Part shown: piece after piece, positions 32,782 through 40,868 of the stretch | How positions within the stretch are numbered: position 1 is the first letter of the stretch | Layout: the number at the start of each line of letters is the position of its first letter | Assembly: GCF_004362865.1 (NCBI RefSeq) | Contig: NZ_SNYI01000001.1 | Span: 310,001 to 374,000, forward strand | DNA from: Zeaxanthinibacter enoshimensis | GTDB lineage: Bacteria; Bacteroidota; Bacteroidia; Flavobacteriales; Flavobacteriaceae | Direction: 5' to 3' | Length of the DNA stretch: 64,000 bases | Position numbers and translations under genes: made by a program | Notes under the pieces: generated by a model | What the model was told of the DNA's origin: nothing | The model's input: the letters and a program-made list of their open reading frames with translations, nothing else | Database searches by the model: none

Positions 32782-33624
32782 ATGACGGCGACCATTCTCT
32801 TAGGAATTGGGCTGGAATATATAGATACCGTTTTCCAGACCATACAGGCCAGCGACTTTTCGCAATATACGATTGCGGGAATGAAAACGCTCGCTGTCCT
32901 GTTCTTTCTGGTCAACATTCTCAAAAAATACAATGAAGGCATTGCAGATAAGGATGGTTACACTTGGGGATTGAGTCCAGGCGAACTTGCCAAGAATTTT
33001 GCCATTGTCATTTTGGTCATATTCTCGACACAGGTGTTAGGCTTTTTCGATGGAATCTTGGTGGCTATTGAAGGACAATATCGTGGCACAGCACCTGCTT
33101 TATTGCCTTTACAGATGCAAGATATTCCCATTGAAGAGGACGTTAGCATAATAGAGGTTGCCCAAGCTGCTATGACACTATTGTATGAAGCCTTGGTCAC
33201 ACCGCTTTACGGATTCAAAATATTTGCATTCATCATTAGCCTGTTCCTCTGGATATTGGATTTGTTCATCTACCCCTTATTCTTGGCAGAACGGTTTTTT
33301 CTACTCGGAATAATGCAAACTTTTTTTCCCTTGGTCATTAGCCTTGCAGTCTTTGAAAAGTTCCGTTCGTTAGCTTATACGTTCTTCAAATTATATGCAG
33401 CCGTGTATATGCTCGTTCCAGCGTTCTTTTTGGTCAATGTATTTATCAATGCCATTTATACGGAAATCAACACCAATTTTTGGGTCAACCTTTTTGGAAC
33501 CGATACAGGTCAAGGCTTTTTTGCGCCTGTTGTTCAGTTAGGTTCGGTTGGATTTATCGTTTTCTTGAAATTCAAACTGTATAAACGTGCCACGTCATTC
33601 ACTCTCAGACTATTTACTGCCTAA
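32782..33624 (+). CDS. traJ: Conjugative transfer protein TraJ (VirB6-like)
   Basis: Polytopic membrane protein of 280 aa with about six to seven hydrophobic helices (for example AGMKTLAVLFFLVNIL, NFAIVILVIFSTQVLGFF, IFAFIISLFLWILDLFIYPLF, FFPLVISLAVF). The layout and the DKDGYTWGLSPGELAKNF segment fit TraJ of Bacteroidetes conjugative transposons, which corresponds to VirB6 in the inner-membrane channel. It starts 2 bp after the TraI-like gene. Slightly shorter than the 320-340 residues in CTnDOT-like elements. Confidence 0.88.
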   Translation: MTATILLGIGLEYIDTVFQTIQASDFSQYTIAGMKTLAVLFFLVNILKKYNEGIADKDGYTWGLSPGELAKNFAIVILVIFSTQVLGFFDGILVAIEGQYRGTAPALLPLQMQDIPIEEDVSIIEVAQAAMTLLYEALVTPLYGFKIFAFIISLFLWILDLFIYPLFLAERFFLLGIMQTFFPLVISLAVFEKFRSLAYTFFKLYAAVYMLVPAFFLVNVFINAIYTEINTNFWVNLFGTDTGQGFFAPVVQLGSVGFIVFLKFKLYKRATSFTLRLFTA

Positions 33625-33644
33625 GGCAGATTAAAAACAAAAAT

Positions 33645-34259
33645 ATGAAAACACCATACAAGAATATTTACAACGTCTTAAAGCTGAATCGATTTATCGT
33701 TTTGGCGGTTGTTGTGTGTGCGTTGCTGTCCAGTACATTTTCAGTTTGGATGGTATTCAACACCAATCAAAAAGCGCTCAATAGCGCCTTTGCCATCAAT
33801 ACCGATGGCAGTATCATTCCGCTGAAGCTCGTGACCCAAAAGGAAAATTTTAGGGTTGAAGCTTTAGCACATTTGGATCTGTTCCATAACTACTTCTATA
33901 ACATCGATGCCAGCAATTACGAACGGAACTTGGAAAAGGCGTTGTGGTTGGGCAATAGTTCCGTGGACAATCTCTACCGCCAGAAAAAAGCCGATGGTGT
34001 CTATAACCGATTGTTGCAATATTCATTGGTTCAAAAAGTACTGAGCATCGATTCAAGAATATCTGAAAATGATGGTTCGTATGGTTTTACGACGACTACC
34101 ATTTTTGAAATCAATAGAGGTTCAATAATCGACACCTACGAGCTGGTTTCTACCGGAAACTTGATTATGGTTGACCGAAACTTTCCCAACAATCCACACG
34201 GACTTTTGATTACCAACTATTTCGAAAACACCTTAAAGAAAATATCAGATGAAAACTGA
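33645..34259 (+). CDS. traK: Conjugative transfer protein TraK (VirB8-like)
   Basis: Bitopic inner-membrane protein of 204 aa. A single N-terminal helix (FIVLAVVVCALLSSTFSVWMVF, ~17-38) and a periplasmic VirB8-like domain with AHLDLFHNYFYNIDASNYERNLEKALWLG, strongly matching the TraK family. Size is typical (about 205). It follows traJ by 20 bp. A stable inverted repeat lies between it and traM. Acts as an assembly factor bridging membrane parts of the channel. Confidence 0.92.
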   Translation: MKTPYKNIYNVLKLNRFIVLAVVVCALLSSTFSVWMVFNTNQKALNSAFAINTDGSIIPLKLVTQKENFRVEALAHLDLFHNYFYNIDASNYERNLEKALWLGNSSVDNLYRQKKADGVYNRLLQYSLVQKVLSIDSRISENDGSYGFTTTTIFEINRGSIIDTYELVSTGNLIMVDRNFPNNPHGLLITNYFENTLKKISDEN

Positions 34260-34292
34260 GCCGACCTGCCTACCGTCAGGCAGGTAATCGGC
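34260..34292. repeat. REP-like hairpin between traK and traM
   Basis: Stem GCCGA/TCGGC (34260-34264/34288-34292) stacked on CCTGCCT/AGGCAGG (34265-34271/34278-34284), loop ACCGTC, 3-nt bulge. CCTGCC-type hairpins of this kind are scattered in flavobacterial genomes. It may stabilise the operon mRNA 3' of traK. Confidence 0.7.
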
Positions 34293-34310
34293 ACTTAAAA
34301 ACTCACTCTT

Positions 34311-35240
34311 ATGAAAGTAGAAAAAAACAAGATTGTATTTGCAGCGGTATTGGCCGTGATTTTCATATTCCTTATTTCCTATTCGGTAATGGTAATGGGC
34401 GATGATGAAAGTGAAACGGAAAACCTTAAACAGACATTAGTTCCCGATTTGGAAAAAGACCAAAAAGAGTATGATTCCAAACTGGATGCAATTAACGACT
34501 TGAAAAAAGTACGTGAAAACAATGCACCCAGCATCTATGATGAAAAGCTGATTGATTCCTTGGGATTTTACGACCCAGATTTACCAGAACGGGAAAAAGA
34601 ACGTATCGTAGATAGTATCTATGAAGCTGGCAAAATTCAATATTCCGAAAAGCGATACCAAAATTTGGGACAGAAAAGAACTGCTCGCAAAGTGGTATCA
34701 ACAATAGATTCTGCTGAAGTAAAGCGGGAACAAAAAATCCAAGCTAAAGAACTGGGCTTGGAACATCAGTTGTTCTTCGCTGCTGCACCGAAACCCAATG
34801 AAATTTCAATAATCGGAAATACAGATGAAACTATTTACGTAGTTGTGGATGGCGACCAAGTCGTAAAAGCGAATACCAGATTGCGAATGCGCCTGACCAA
34901 AGCTGCTACCATCAATGGTAAGCTGATGCTCAAGAATACACCTGTGTTTGGATTTATCAGCTTTCAGCCTAATCGGGCTTTAATTGAAATTGAAAACATA
35001 AAGCACCATCCCACAAAACTCAAAGCTTTTGATTTGTCTGATGGTAGTGAAGGCATCTACGTAGAGAACAATTTTCGGGCAGAAGCCACCACCGAAGTCT
35101 TGGACGATATTATTGGCGATATCAACATACCCACAGTACCGCAAGTAGGTGGTGTTACAAAAGTGTTAAGGCGAAGCAACCGAAACGTGAAAGTTACGGT
35201 ATTGAACAATTACAGATTAATTCTAAAACCTAAATTATGA
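34311..35240 (+). CDS. traM: Conjugative transfer protein TraM (VirB10-like)
   Basis: Inner-membrane-anchored protein of 309 aa. One helix near the N-terminus (IVFAAVLAVIFIFLISYSVMVMG, ~8-30), a charged periplasmic linker, and a C-terminal domain (~160-305) with VDGDQVVKANTRLRMRLTKAATINGKLM and FGFISFQPNRALIEIENI, the conserved core of Bacteroidetes TraM. The ATG overlap with traN (35237-35240) shows coupling. Shorter than the 430-450-aa version of CTnDOT, mainly in the linker, as is usual in flavobacterial ICEs. Confidence 0.9.
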   Translation: MKVEKNKIVFAAVLAVIFIFLISYSVMVMGDDESETENLKQTLVPDLEKDQKEYDSKLDAINDLKKVRENNAPSIYDEKLIDSLGFYDPDLPEREKERIVDSIYEAGKIQYSEKRYQNLGQKRTARKVVSTIDSAEVKREQKIQAKELGLEHQLFFAAAPKPNEISIIGNTDETIYVVVDGDQVVKANTRLRMRLTKAATINGKLMLKNTPVFGFISFQPNRALIEIENIKHHPTKLKAFDLSDGSEGIYVENNFRAEATTEVLDDIIGDINIPTVPQVGGVTKVLRRSNRNVKVTVLNNYRLILKPKL

Positions 35241-36070
35241 GAACATTTATCCTAATATTGGCGGTGTTGATTTCCGCTTCCGCGAAAGCACAACAGCAAC
35301 CCATACCACTCGACACTATTTATGCAAACGATACCAAAAACGTTGCGCTATTTTTTCCTGAGCCAATCCGTCAAGGCATAACTGGTTCAGACAATTTTGT
35401 TTTTACATACAACCGTGAAAAAGAACAGTATTTTGGGCTTCTTCAAGCAACACCTGGGAAGGAAAGTAATTTGCTGGTAGTCAATAGAAATGGTTCAATT
35501 TTTTCGTATATTGTAAGGTATAAAAAACAGCTTTCTAAGCTCAATTATTTCATTCCGCTATCCAATAGTATCGGTAATGAAAAGCCGTTTGTAAAGGATT
35601 CGGTTCTTGTTGAATCTTCTGAAGAACTTGTAGATAACAGCACCTATTATTACCAGAAATTCTGCTCATATCTTCTCAATAGAAAACAGCGCATAGCGCG
35701 AATCAAGAAACGAAACGAAGGTATTATCTTGACCGTAGAGAACATTGTTTTTGATAAGGATGAACTCTATTTCGTTATCGAGATTGAAAATAATTCTACG
35801 TTGGATTACGATTTGAATTTCTTGAACCTGTCTATTGAAACGAGACAAAAAGGGAAAAGAAAATCATTGCAACGACTGTATCAAGAACCGATATATAAAC
35901 ATAGTCTGCCGTCCAAGATTAAGGAAAATGAAATGGCTCGATTTGTTTATGTGTTGCCCAAATTTTCATTATCCGATGACCGTAGGGCAATTTTGGAATT
36001 GAATGAAAAAGATGGCGAACGGAACATAGAAATGAAACTATCGCATAGATATATCAATAACCCAAATTAA
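35237..36070 (+). CDS. traN: Conjugative transfer protein TraN (DUF4138, VirB9-like)
   Basis: Periplasmic or outer-membrane-associated protein of 277 aa with signal peptide FILILAVLISASAKA|QQQ. The N-terminal part (IPLDTIYANDTKNVALFFPEPIRQGITGSDNFVFTYN) is the DUF4138 hallmark; the C-terminal half is beta-rich. It belongs to the outer part of the transfer channel. The signal cleavage site is encoded by a one-mismatch copy of the GCTTTCGCGAAAGC palindrome (35276-35289). The 4-bp overlap with traM indicates co-translation. Confidence 0.92.
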   Translation: MRTFILILAVLISASAKAQQQPIPLDTIYANDTKNVALFFPEPIRQGITGSDNFVFTYNREKEQYFGLLQATPGKESNLLVVNRNGSIFSYIVRYKKQLSKLNYFIPLSNSIGNEKPFVKDSVLVESSEELVDNSTYYYQKFCSYLLNRKQRIARIKKRNEGIILTVENIVFDKDELYFVIEIENNSTLDYDLNFLNLSIETRQKGKRKSLQRLYQEPIYKHSLPSKIKENEMARFVYVLPKFSLSDDRRAILELNEKDGERNIEMKLSHRYINNPN

Positions 36071-36077
36071 TACTGTT

Positions 36078-36440
36078 ATGAAAAGATTAGTCATTTGCTC
36101 GCTTGTATTGTTGTTCCTTTCTTGTTCAGAAAGCACAACAAAATCCCCTTCTGAAACTGCCAAAGTTGTTGCGTCAAGCTTTTTCTCAAAAGATGAATCA
36201 GCTTTAAAAAAGCATACCACTTCTGAAGGCTATGCCAGTTTGATTACCTTACAGAATATGATGCCAGATTCTGATAAAGATATCAAGGTAGAAATTTTAG
36301 ACGAAGCTGTTGATGGCGAAATTGCCTGGGTAAAATACAGCACGACCTATGATGGAAAAACAGGCATTTTTAAACTGACTAAGGAAAACGGTCAATGGAA
36401 AGTGACCAGTAAAGGTCCGAGGGAAAAAGGGCCTTTTTAA
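36078..36440 (+). CDS. DUF4878-like lipoprotein
   Basis: Protein of 120 aa. Lipoprotein signal (VICSLVLLFLSC|SES) followed by an NTF2-like DUF4878 domain: SPSETAKVVASSFFSKDESALKKHTTSEGYASL (first helices) and WVKYSTTYDGKTGIFKLTKENGQWKVTSKG (last strands). It follows traN by 7 bp and therefore may be part of the transfer operon, possibly stabilising the channel at the outer membrane as some T4SS lipoproteins do. That role is inferred. Confidence 0.8.
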   Translation: MKRLVICSLVLLFLSCSESTTKSPSETAKVVASSFFSKDESALKKHTTSEGYASLITLQNMMPDSDKDIKVEILDEAVDGEIAWVKYSTTYDGKTGIFKLTKENGQWKVTSKGPREKGPF

Positions 36441-36450
36441 AAGATTTTTC

Positions 36451-37830
36451 TTAATTTTTATCGAGATTGATTTCCCAATAACCTCGTGTATCGCCTTGAC
36501 GCGTTAAAAAGCCTTTATTTTTGATAGCTGTAATATGCTTACCAACAGCAGATTCATTAATACCCAAAGCTTCAGCTATTTCATTATAGGTTATGGAAGG
36601 ATTAGCCGCAATAAGTTTAAGAACTTCTTTTTGTCTTTTAGTTAGAGCTTCAGTCGCATCAATTACACCACCTATTACACCACCTATTACACCACCTTTT
36701 TGACCACCCATTAGACCACCTATTTGACCACCTATTTGACCACCTTCTTCAACAGCAGTTTCTTTAGCGTTAAAAGTCATTCTAAGGAAGTTATCTGAAA
36801 AGCCAAAACTCTCTTTGCCATAGTGTTCCAAAATACGAGGGATGCCAGAACCCAATTGTTCCACGAGTTCCAAATCCTTAAAAATCCGCATCAGTTCTTT
36901 GTTACGTGGAACTGAAAAGCCCTCGAAAAATTCCTGTTTGCTCAATCCTTCCGGAAGACCGCCTGCCGATGTGATTTCAATTCTATCAGCAAAGATTTCA
37001 AACTTTGGGGTAATCTCATTGGTATAATCATTATGTACAAAGGCATTGATGATGGCCTCGCGCAATGCGATGGGATTCCAAAGGCTGGCTTGTTGTCTTT
37101 CTTTGGCCGTTATTTTTGTGTTGGTTCGGTTCTCTACGGCAATTTTATCAATGACTTGTTTTGTCGCTTTTACTAAGCATTCGTGACCATATTCGTTGCT
37201 TTCTATCAAGTCTGTTCGGGTTTTGCCCGAATACTTGGCTACTTTAATTGAAGTGTTATTCTTATCTGCCAAGAGATAGCCGGCATAATTGAATGCGCCG
37301 TTTTCGGTCAATAGTTCCAAGTTCTTTGCAAAAGCTTTACCAAGGGTATGACCCGATTCCTCGTAGTAGATTTTCAACTGGCTAAAGCTTAAATCTTGAC
37401 GACCCGCTTTAATTTTGCTGATGGAATTTCGGGTGCGCTTGGCAAAGAGCTCGTCAATCATTTTTTGTGGCATCGGTTCAGCTGCTGAACCTAAGCGAAT
37501 AAAACAACCCTTTTCACTCATCCCATATTTTTTGAGATGATAGGGTTTTTCAGGACCGCTCGCCACAATAACTTTCAGGATGTTTTTACCATCTCGTTCC
37601 TCACTCACAATATCAAACAAACCCAAAGCTGAAGGACGGATATTGTTCTTCAATCTATCCTTAATCTTCAATTGGTCGCCATCCGCATCAGCCAGACCGT
37701 AAGTGTTCCCTTCCTTATCAATACCGATATAGATAATGCCGCCTTCACGATAGTTCAAAAAAGCAATGACCTCTTTTTCAAGTCCATCGGACAGTTCTCG
37801 TTTGTATTCTATGCGGTTTGTTTCGGTCAT
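36451..37830 (-). CDS. AlbA_2/HATPase-type DNA-binding protein with GGxI repeats and C-terminal winged helix
   Basis: Protein of 459 aa of the family often called 'ATP-binding' or 'RNA-binding domain' transcription factors. Residues ~1-130 form a Schlafen AlbA_2 domain (EFLNYREGGIIYIGIDKEGNTYGL-like pattern), ~245-365 a HATPase_c_4-like region (NPIALREAIINAFVHNDYT, LPEGLSKQEFFEG, VEQLGSGIPRILEHYG), ~378-405 a seven-unit GGxI tetrapeptide repeat and ~410-455 an HTH (SITYNEIAEALGINESAVGKHITAIKNKGFL). It is divergent from the PHP-SMC-like gene with a 181-bp spacer, so it could regulate that gene or act with it. Function is unproven. Confidence 0.8.
   Translation of the reverse strand: MTETNRIEYKRELSDGLEKEVIAFLNYREGGIIYIGIDKEGNTYGLADADGDQLKIKDRLKNNIRPSALGLFDIVSEERDGKNILKVIVASGPEKPYHLKKYGMSEKGCFIRLGSAAEPMPQKMIDELFAKRTRNSISKIKAGRQDLSFSQLKIYYEESGHTLGKAFAKNLELLTENGAFNYAGYLLADKNNTSIKVAKYSGKTRTDLIESNEYGHECLVKATKQVIDKIAVENRTNTKITAKERQQASLWNPIALREAIINAFVHNDYTNEITPKFEIFADRIEITSAGGLPEGLSKQEFFEGFSVPRNKELMRIFKDLELVEQLGSGIPRILEHYGKESFGFSDNFLRMTFNAKETAVEEGGQIGGQIGGLMGGQKGGVIGGVIGGVIDATEALTKRQKEVLKLIAANPSITYNEIAEALGINESAVGKHITAIKNKGFLTRQGDTRGYWEINLDKN
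36661..36744 (-). repeat. 12-bp tandem repeat (seven units) encoding GGxI
   Basis: Seven in-frame 12-nt units code GGQI GGQI GGLM GGQK GGVI GGVI GGVI. Copy-number change by slippage would keep the frame and only alter the linker length between the ATPase-like domain and the winged helix. Confidence 0.9.
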
Positions 37831-37981
37831 TATTTAATTAAAATCGGACAGTAAAGATAATGATATTAAATTGTGGGAATAGATATAAACGGTTACAATA
37901 AGATTACAGTTATACCGAATGCAGGAAAATGTTTGTTAAAACTAAACTGCTTTGAAATGTTAAAATCCTGAATATGTTAAT

Positions 37982-37989
37982 TACCTTTG
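37982..37989 (+). promoter_or_regulatory. Bacteroidetes -7 element (TAccTTTG) for the PHP-SMC-like gene
   Basis: TACCTTTG lies 22 bp upstream of the ATG at 38012. No TTTG at the ideal 19-21-bp spacing, so promoter strength may be low or an activator may be needed. Confidence 0.5.
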
Positions 37990-38011
37990 GTGGTTGTAAA
38001 AACTATATTTT

Positions 38012-40867
38012 ATGGATAAAGGCGCAAAATTTTATAGATGTGATTTTCAAGTACACAGTCCAAGAGATATTAATTGGACAGGTGTTCGTTTTGGTGTAAA
38101 CGCTGAACAAATAGCAAATTTATCAGAAGCTGAAAAGCAACAAATCGACGAGAATCGCGAACAATTTTGCAAGGAATACTTAGATAAAATCAGTAGTGCT
38201 GGAATCAATGCTATCGCAATGACTGACCATCACGATGTGGTCTTCGTCCAGCATTTGAGAAAAGTCGCCAAAGAGCAGAACGAAATACACGAATTAATGG
38301 GCGAACCAGAAAAAATTGTAACAGTATTTCCGGGTATTGAACTTAGTCTTTCCAATCCAGCCAGTCAGGTCATAATTATTTTTGATGCTGATTTCGAAGA
38401 TGCACGTCTTAATTCTGTTCTCAATTTTCTCGGTATTCAGGCTACAGACAAATATGATAAACAGACAGTTCAAACTCAAAGAATTTCTCAAGAAGTCATC
38501 AGCAACCTTTCCCAGCTTCACAAAATCTTGGATGAAGTAAATTATTGTAAAGGTAGGTATATCGTTCTTCCAAATGTTGGTAAAGGTGGTCAGCATTCAA
38601 TCATACGCCAAGGTTTCCAAGAGCATTATATTAAAATGCCCTGTGTTGGCGGTTATGTCGATAAAGAAATATCGTCTGAATCTGGATATCAAAATAAAAT
38701 TAATGGTGGTGATGTAAATTATGGTAATAAAAGTATAGGTCTTGTATCCACATCTGATAATAGGTATGAAGATGGACGTGAGTTTGGAAAATATTCTACT
38801 TGGGTAAAATGGGCAGAACCTACTGCAGAGGCAATTAGACAGGCGTGTTTAGCCAAGGAATCCAGAATATCCCAAGCCGAACCAGAAATGCCACAAATAT
38901 TTATTGAAGCAATCGATGTTACAAACTCAAAATTTTTGGGAAGTTTTAATATTAGATTCAATCGTCAATATAATGCATTTATAGGTGGAAGAGGAACGGG
39001 CAAGTCAACCATATTGGAATACATCAGATGGGGACTATGCGACCAAACCGTAAAAATTGGCAACTACCAAGAGCTGGATATCATTCAGAATCGTCGAGAT
39101 ACTCTGATAAAGAAAACCTTAACCGCTGTTAGCGGTGAGGTAAGAATAACAATGGTCAAAAATGATGTACGGCATATCGTTAAAAGAAATTCTTCAAGCA
39201 GGGAAATACTTTTGAAGATTGGGGATGGGGAATTTCAAAAAGTTAGTGAAGAGGATATCCGTAAGGTACTGCCCATCCAATCATACAGTCAGAAACAACT
39301 AAGTGATGTAGGTGTTAAGACTGAAGAACTTAAACGATTCATAGAGCAACCTATAAAAAGCAGCTTAGAGCGTATCTCATATAAGTTAGATGAAACAAAT
39401 CTTAAATTAAAAAATGCTTATAACCAACTGGTGCGCAAGAAAAAGGTACAGAACGAGATTGCCAATTTTAATATTGAAGGTAGTTCTATTAAAGGACAGG
39501 TTAAGGGTATTCGTGAATCCTTAAAAGGTATTTCGGAAGACGACCAAAAAACGATTGATAAAAAATCAAAATTTGAGTTAGAAAAGACAATTATAGAAAA
39601 TACTGAATCTGAACTGACCCTTTTTGATTCCAAAACAGATGAACTTCTTGAACTATTGAAGTTGTACCCAGAACCTATTGAGCCTTTCCTTGAAGATGTC
39701 GAAAACAAGGAATTAATAGCTAAACTTGATACCGAAATCAATTCAAAATTCAAGAACATCAACGATGCTGTTCAAAAATTAAAGGATGTCTTTAGTGAAA
39801 GTGGATTGAAGGCATACAATGAAATTATTGAAGAATGGGAAAAAAAGGAAGCCGCATTCAATTCTGAATATGAGGCAGCCAAGGGCAAATCTCAATCAAG
39901 TCAAGAGCAATTATCAAACATAAAAAAGCTGGAAGACCGTCTGGCTGAAATCAATAGTTTAGTTGCCGAAAGAAAATCTGTTATTAAAAAGCTTGGAAAT
40001 CCTGAAGTTGATTATAACATCCATAATGAAGAATGGAAAAACTTACACATTGAAAAAGTCGGTGTCTTGAACGACCAAGCAACAAATTTTACGGATTTGT
40101 CAAACAACCTTATAAAAGCAATAGTCACTAAGAACATCAATCTTGCAAATTTCAAAGAAAAATTTCGTTCTATTCTTGAAGGAACAAGAATTAGGGAAGA
40201 ACGAATAGATGCATTGTTGGAAAATATTCGCAGTAAAGCAGACCCTATTACCCAATTTATAGCTGTTTCAGAAGAACTACGACTATTGGCTGAATTCAAG
40301 CTGGATGAAGATAATCCAGAAGATTTACCTGCAACACCAATTTTGGATTCAGCAGGATTTTCTGAAGACCATAAGCTAAAAATTCAATCCAAAATTTCTA
40401 CTGATGATTGGTTGCAATTAACAGCAACGGAATTGGAATTCAATCCAGAATTCTTTTATACAACAAATAATGAGCTTGGGGACGAAATTCCTTTTCGAGA
40501 TGCATCTGCTGGACAACAAGCTACTGCACTTCTTACAGTTCTACTTAATCAACCAGGAATACCTTTATTGATAGACCAGCCAGAGGATGACATTGATAAC
40601 CGAGCGATTGATGCAATAATCAAAAACATTTGGAATGCTAAAAAGAAAAGACAGTTGATTTTCACAAGCCATAACGCCAACTTAGTTGTAAATGGTGACG
40701 CTGAATTAGTAATATGCTGTGATTATAAAGATGCAAGCTCGCAAACCAGAGGTGTTATAAAAGCTGAAGGCGCAATTGATAGGAAAAAAATAAAAAACGA
40801 AATTACTTCAGTAATGGAAGGTGGTGAAAAGGCATTTAGACTTAGAAAGGATAAATACGGCTTTTAA
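38012..40867 (+). CDS. PHP-domain/SMC-like ATPase (TrlF-type), possible defence protein
   Basis: Large protein of 951 aa. An N-terminal PHP phosphoesterase-like domain (~1-300; CDFQVHSPRD, AMTDHHDVVF, FPGIELS, GLVSTSDNR) is joined to an SMC/RecF-like ATPase: Walker A GGRGTGKST (~325-333), long coiled coil (~435-780), signature SAGQQATALLTVLL (~832-845), Walker B PLLIDQPEDDID (~852-863) and TSHNANLVV. Several PHP metal ligands are altered (first His is Gln in QVH, late SDxH is SDNR), so catalysis may be changed or lost. The architecture nuclease-like domain plus DNA-sensing ATPase is shared by several phage-defence proteins. It occupies a cargo pocket between transfer and mobilisation genes. 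Defence function is inferred. Confidence 0.82.
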   Translation: MDKGAKFYRCDFQVHSPRDINWTGVRFGVNAEQIANLSEAEKQQIDENREQFCKEYLDKISSAGINAIAMTDHHDVVFVQHLRKVAKEQNEIHELMGEPEKIVTVFPGIELSLSNPASQVIIIFDADFEDARLNSVLNFLGIQATDKYDKQTVQTQRISQEVISNLSQLHKILDEVNYCKGRYIVLPNVGKGGQHSIIRQGFQEHYIKMPCVGGYVDKEISSESGYQNKINGGDVNYGNKSIGLVSTSDNRYEDGREFGKYSTWVKWAEPTAEAIRQACLAKESRISQAEPEMPQIFIEAIDVTNSKFLGSFNIRFNRQYNAFIGGRGTGKSTILEYIRWGLCDQTVKIGNYQELDIIQNRRDTLIKKTLTAVSGEVRITMVKNDVRHIVKRNSSSREILLKIGDGEFQKVSEEDIRKVLPIQSYSQKQLSDVGVKTEELKRFIEQPIKSSLERISYKLDETNLKLKNAYNQLVRKKKVQNEIANFNIEGSSIKGQVKGIRESLKGISEDDQKTIDKKSKFELEKTIIENTESELTLFDSKTDELLELLKLYPEPIEPFLEDVENKELIAKLDTEINSKFKNINDAVQKLKDVFSESGLKAYNEIIEEWEKKEAAFNSEYEAAKGKSQSSQEQLSNIKKLEDRLAEINSLVAERKSVIKKLGNPEVDYNIHNEEWKNLHIEKVGVLNDQATNFTDLSNNLIKAIVTKNINLANFKEKFRSILEGTRIREERIDALLENIRSKADPITQFIAVSEELRLLAEFKLDEDNPEDLPATPILDSAGFSEDHKLKIQSKISTDDWLQLTATELEFNPEFFYTTNNELGDEIPFRDASAGQQATALLTVLLNQPGIPLLIDQPEDDIDNRAIDAIIKNIWNAKKKRQLIFTSHNANLVVNGDAELVICCDYKDASSQTRGVIKAEGAIDRKKIKNEITSVMEGGEKAFRLRKDKYGF

Positions 40868-40868
40868 T

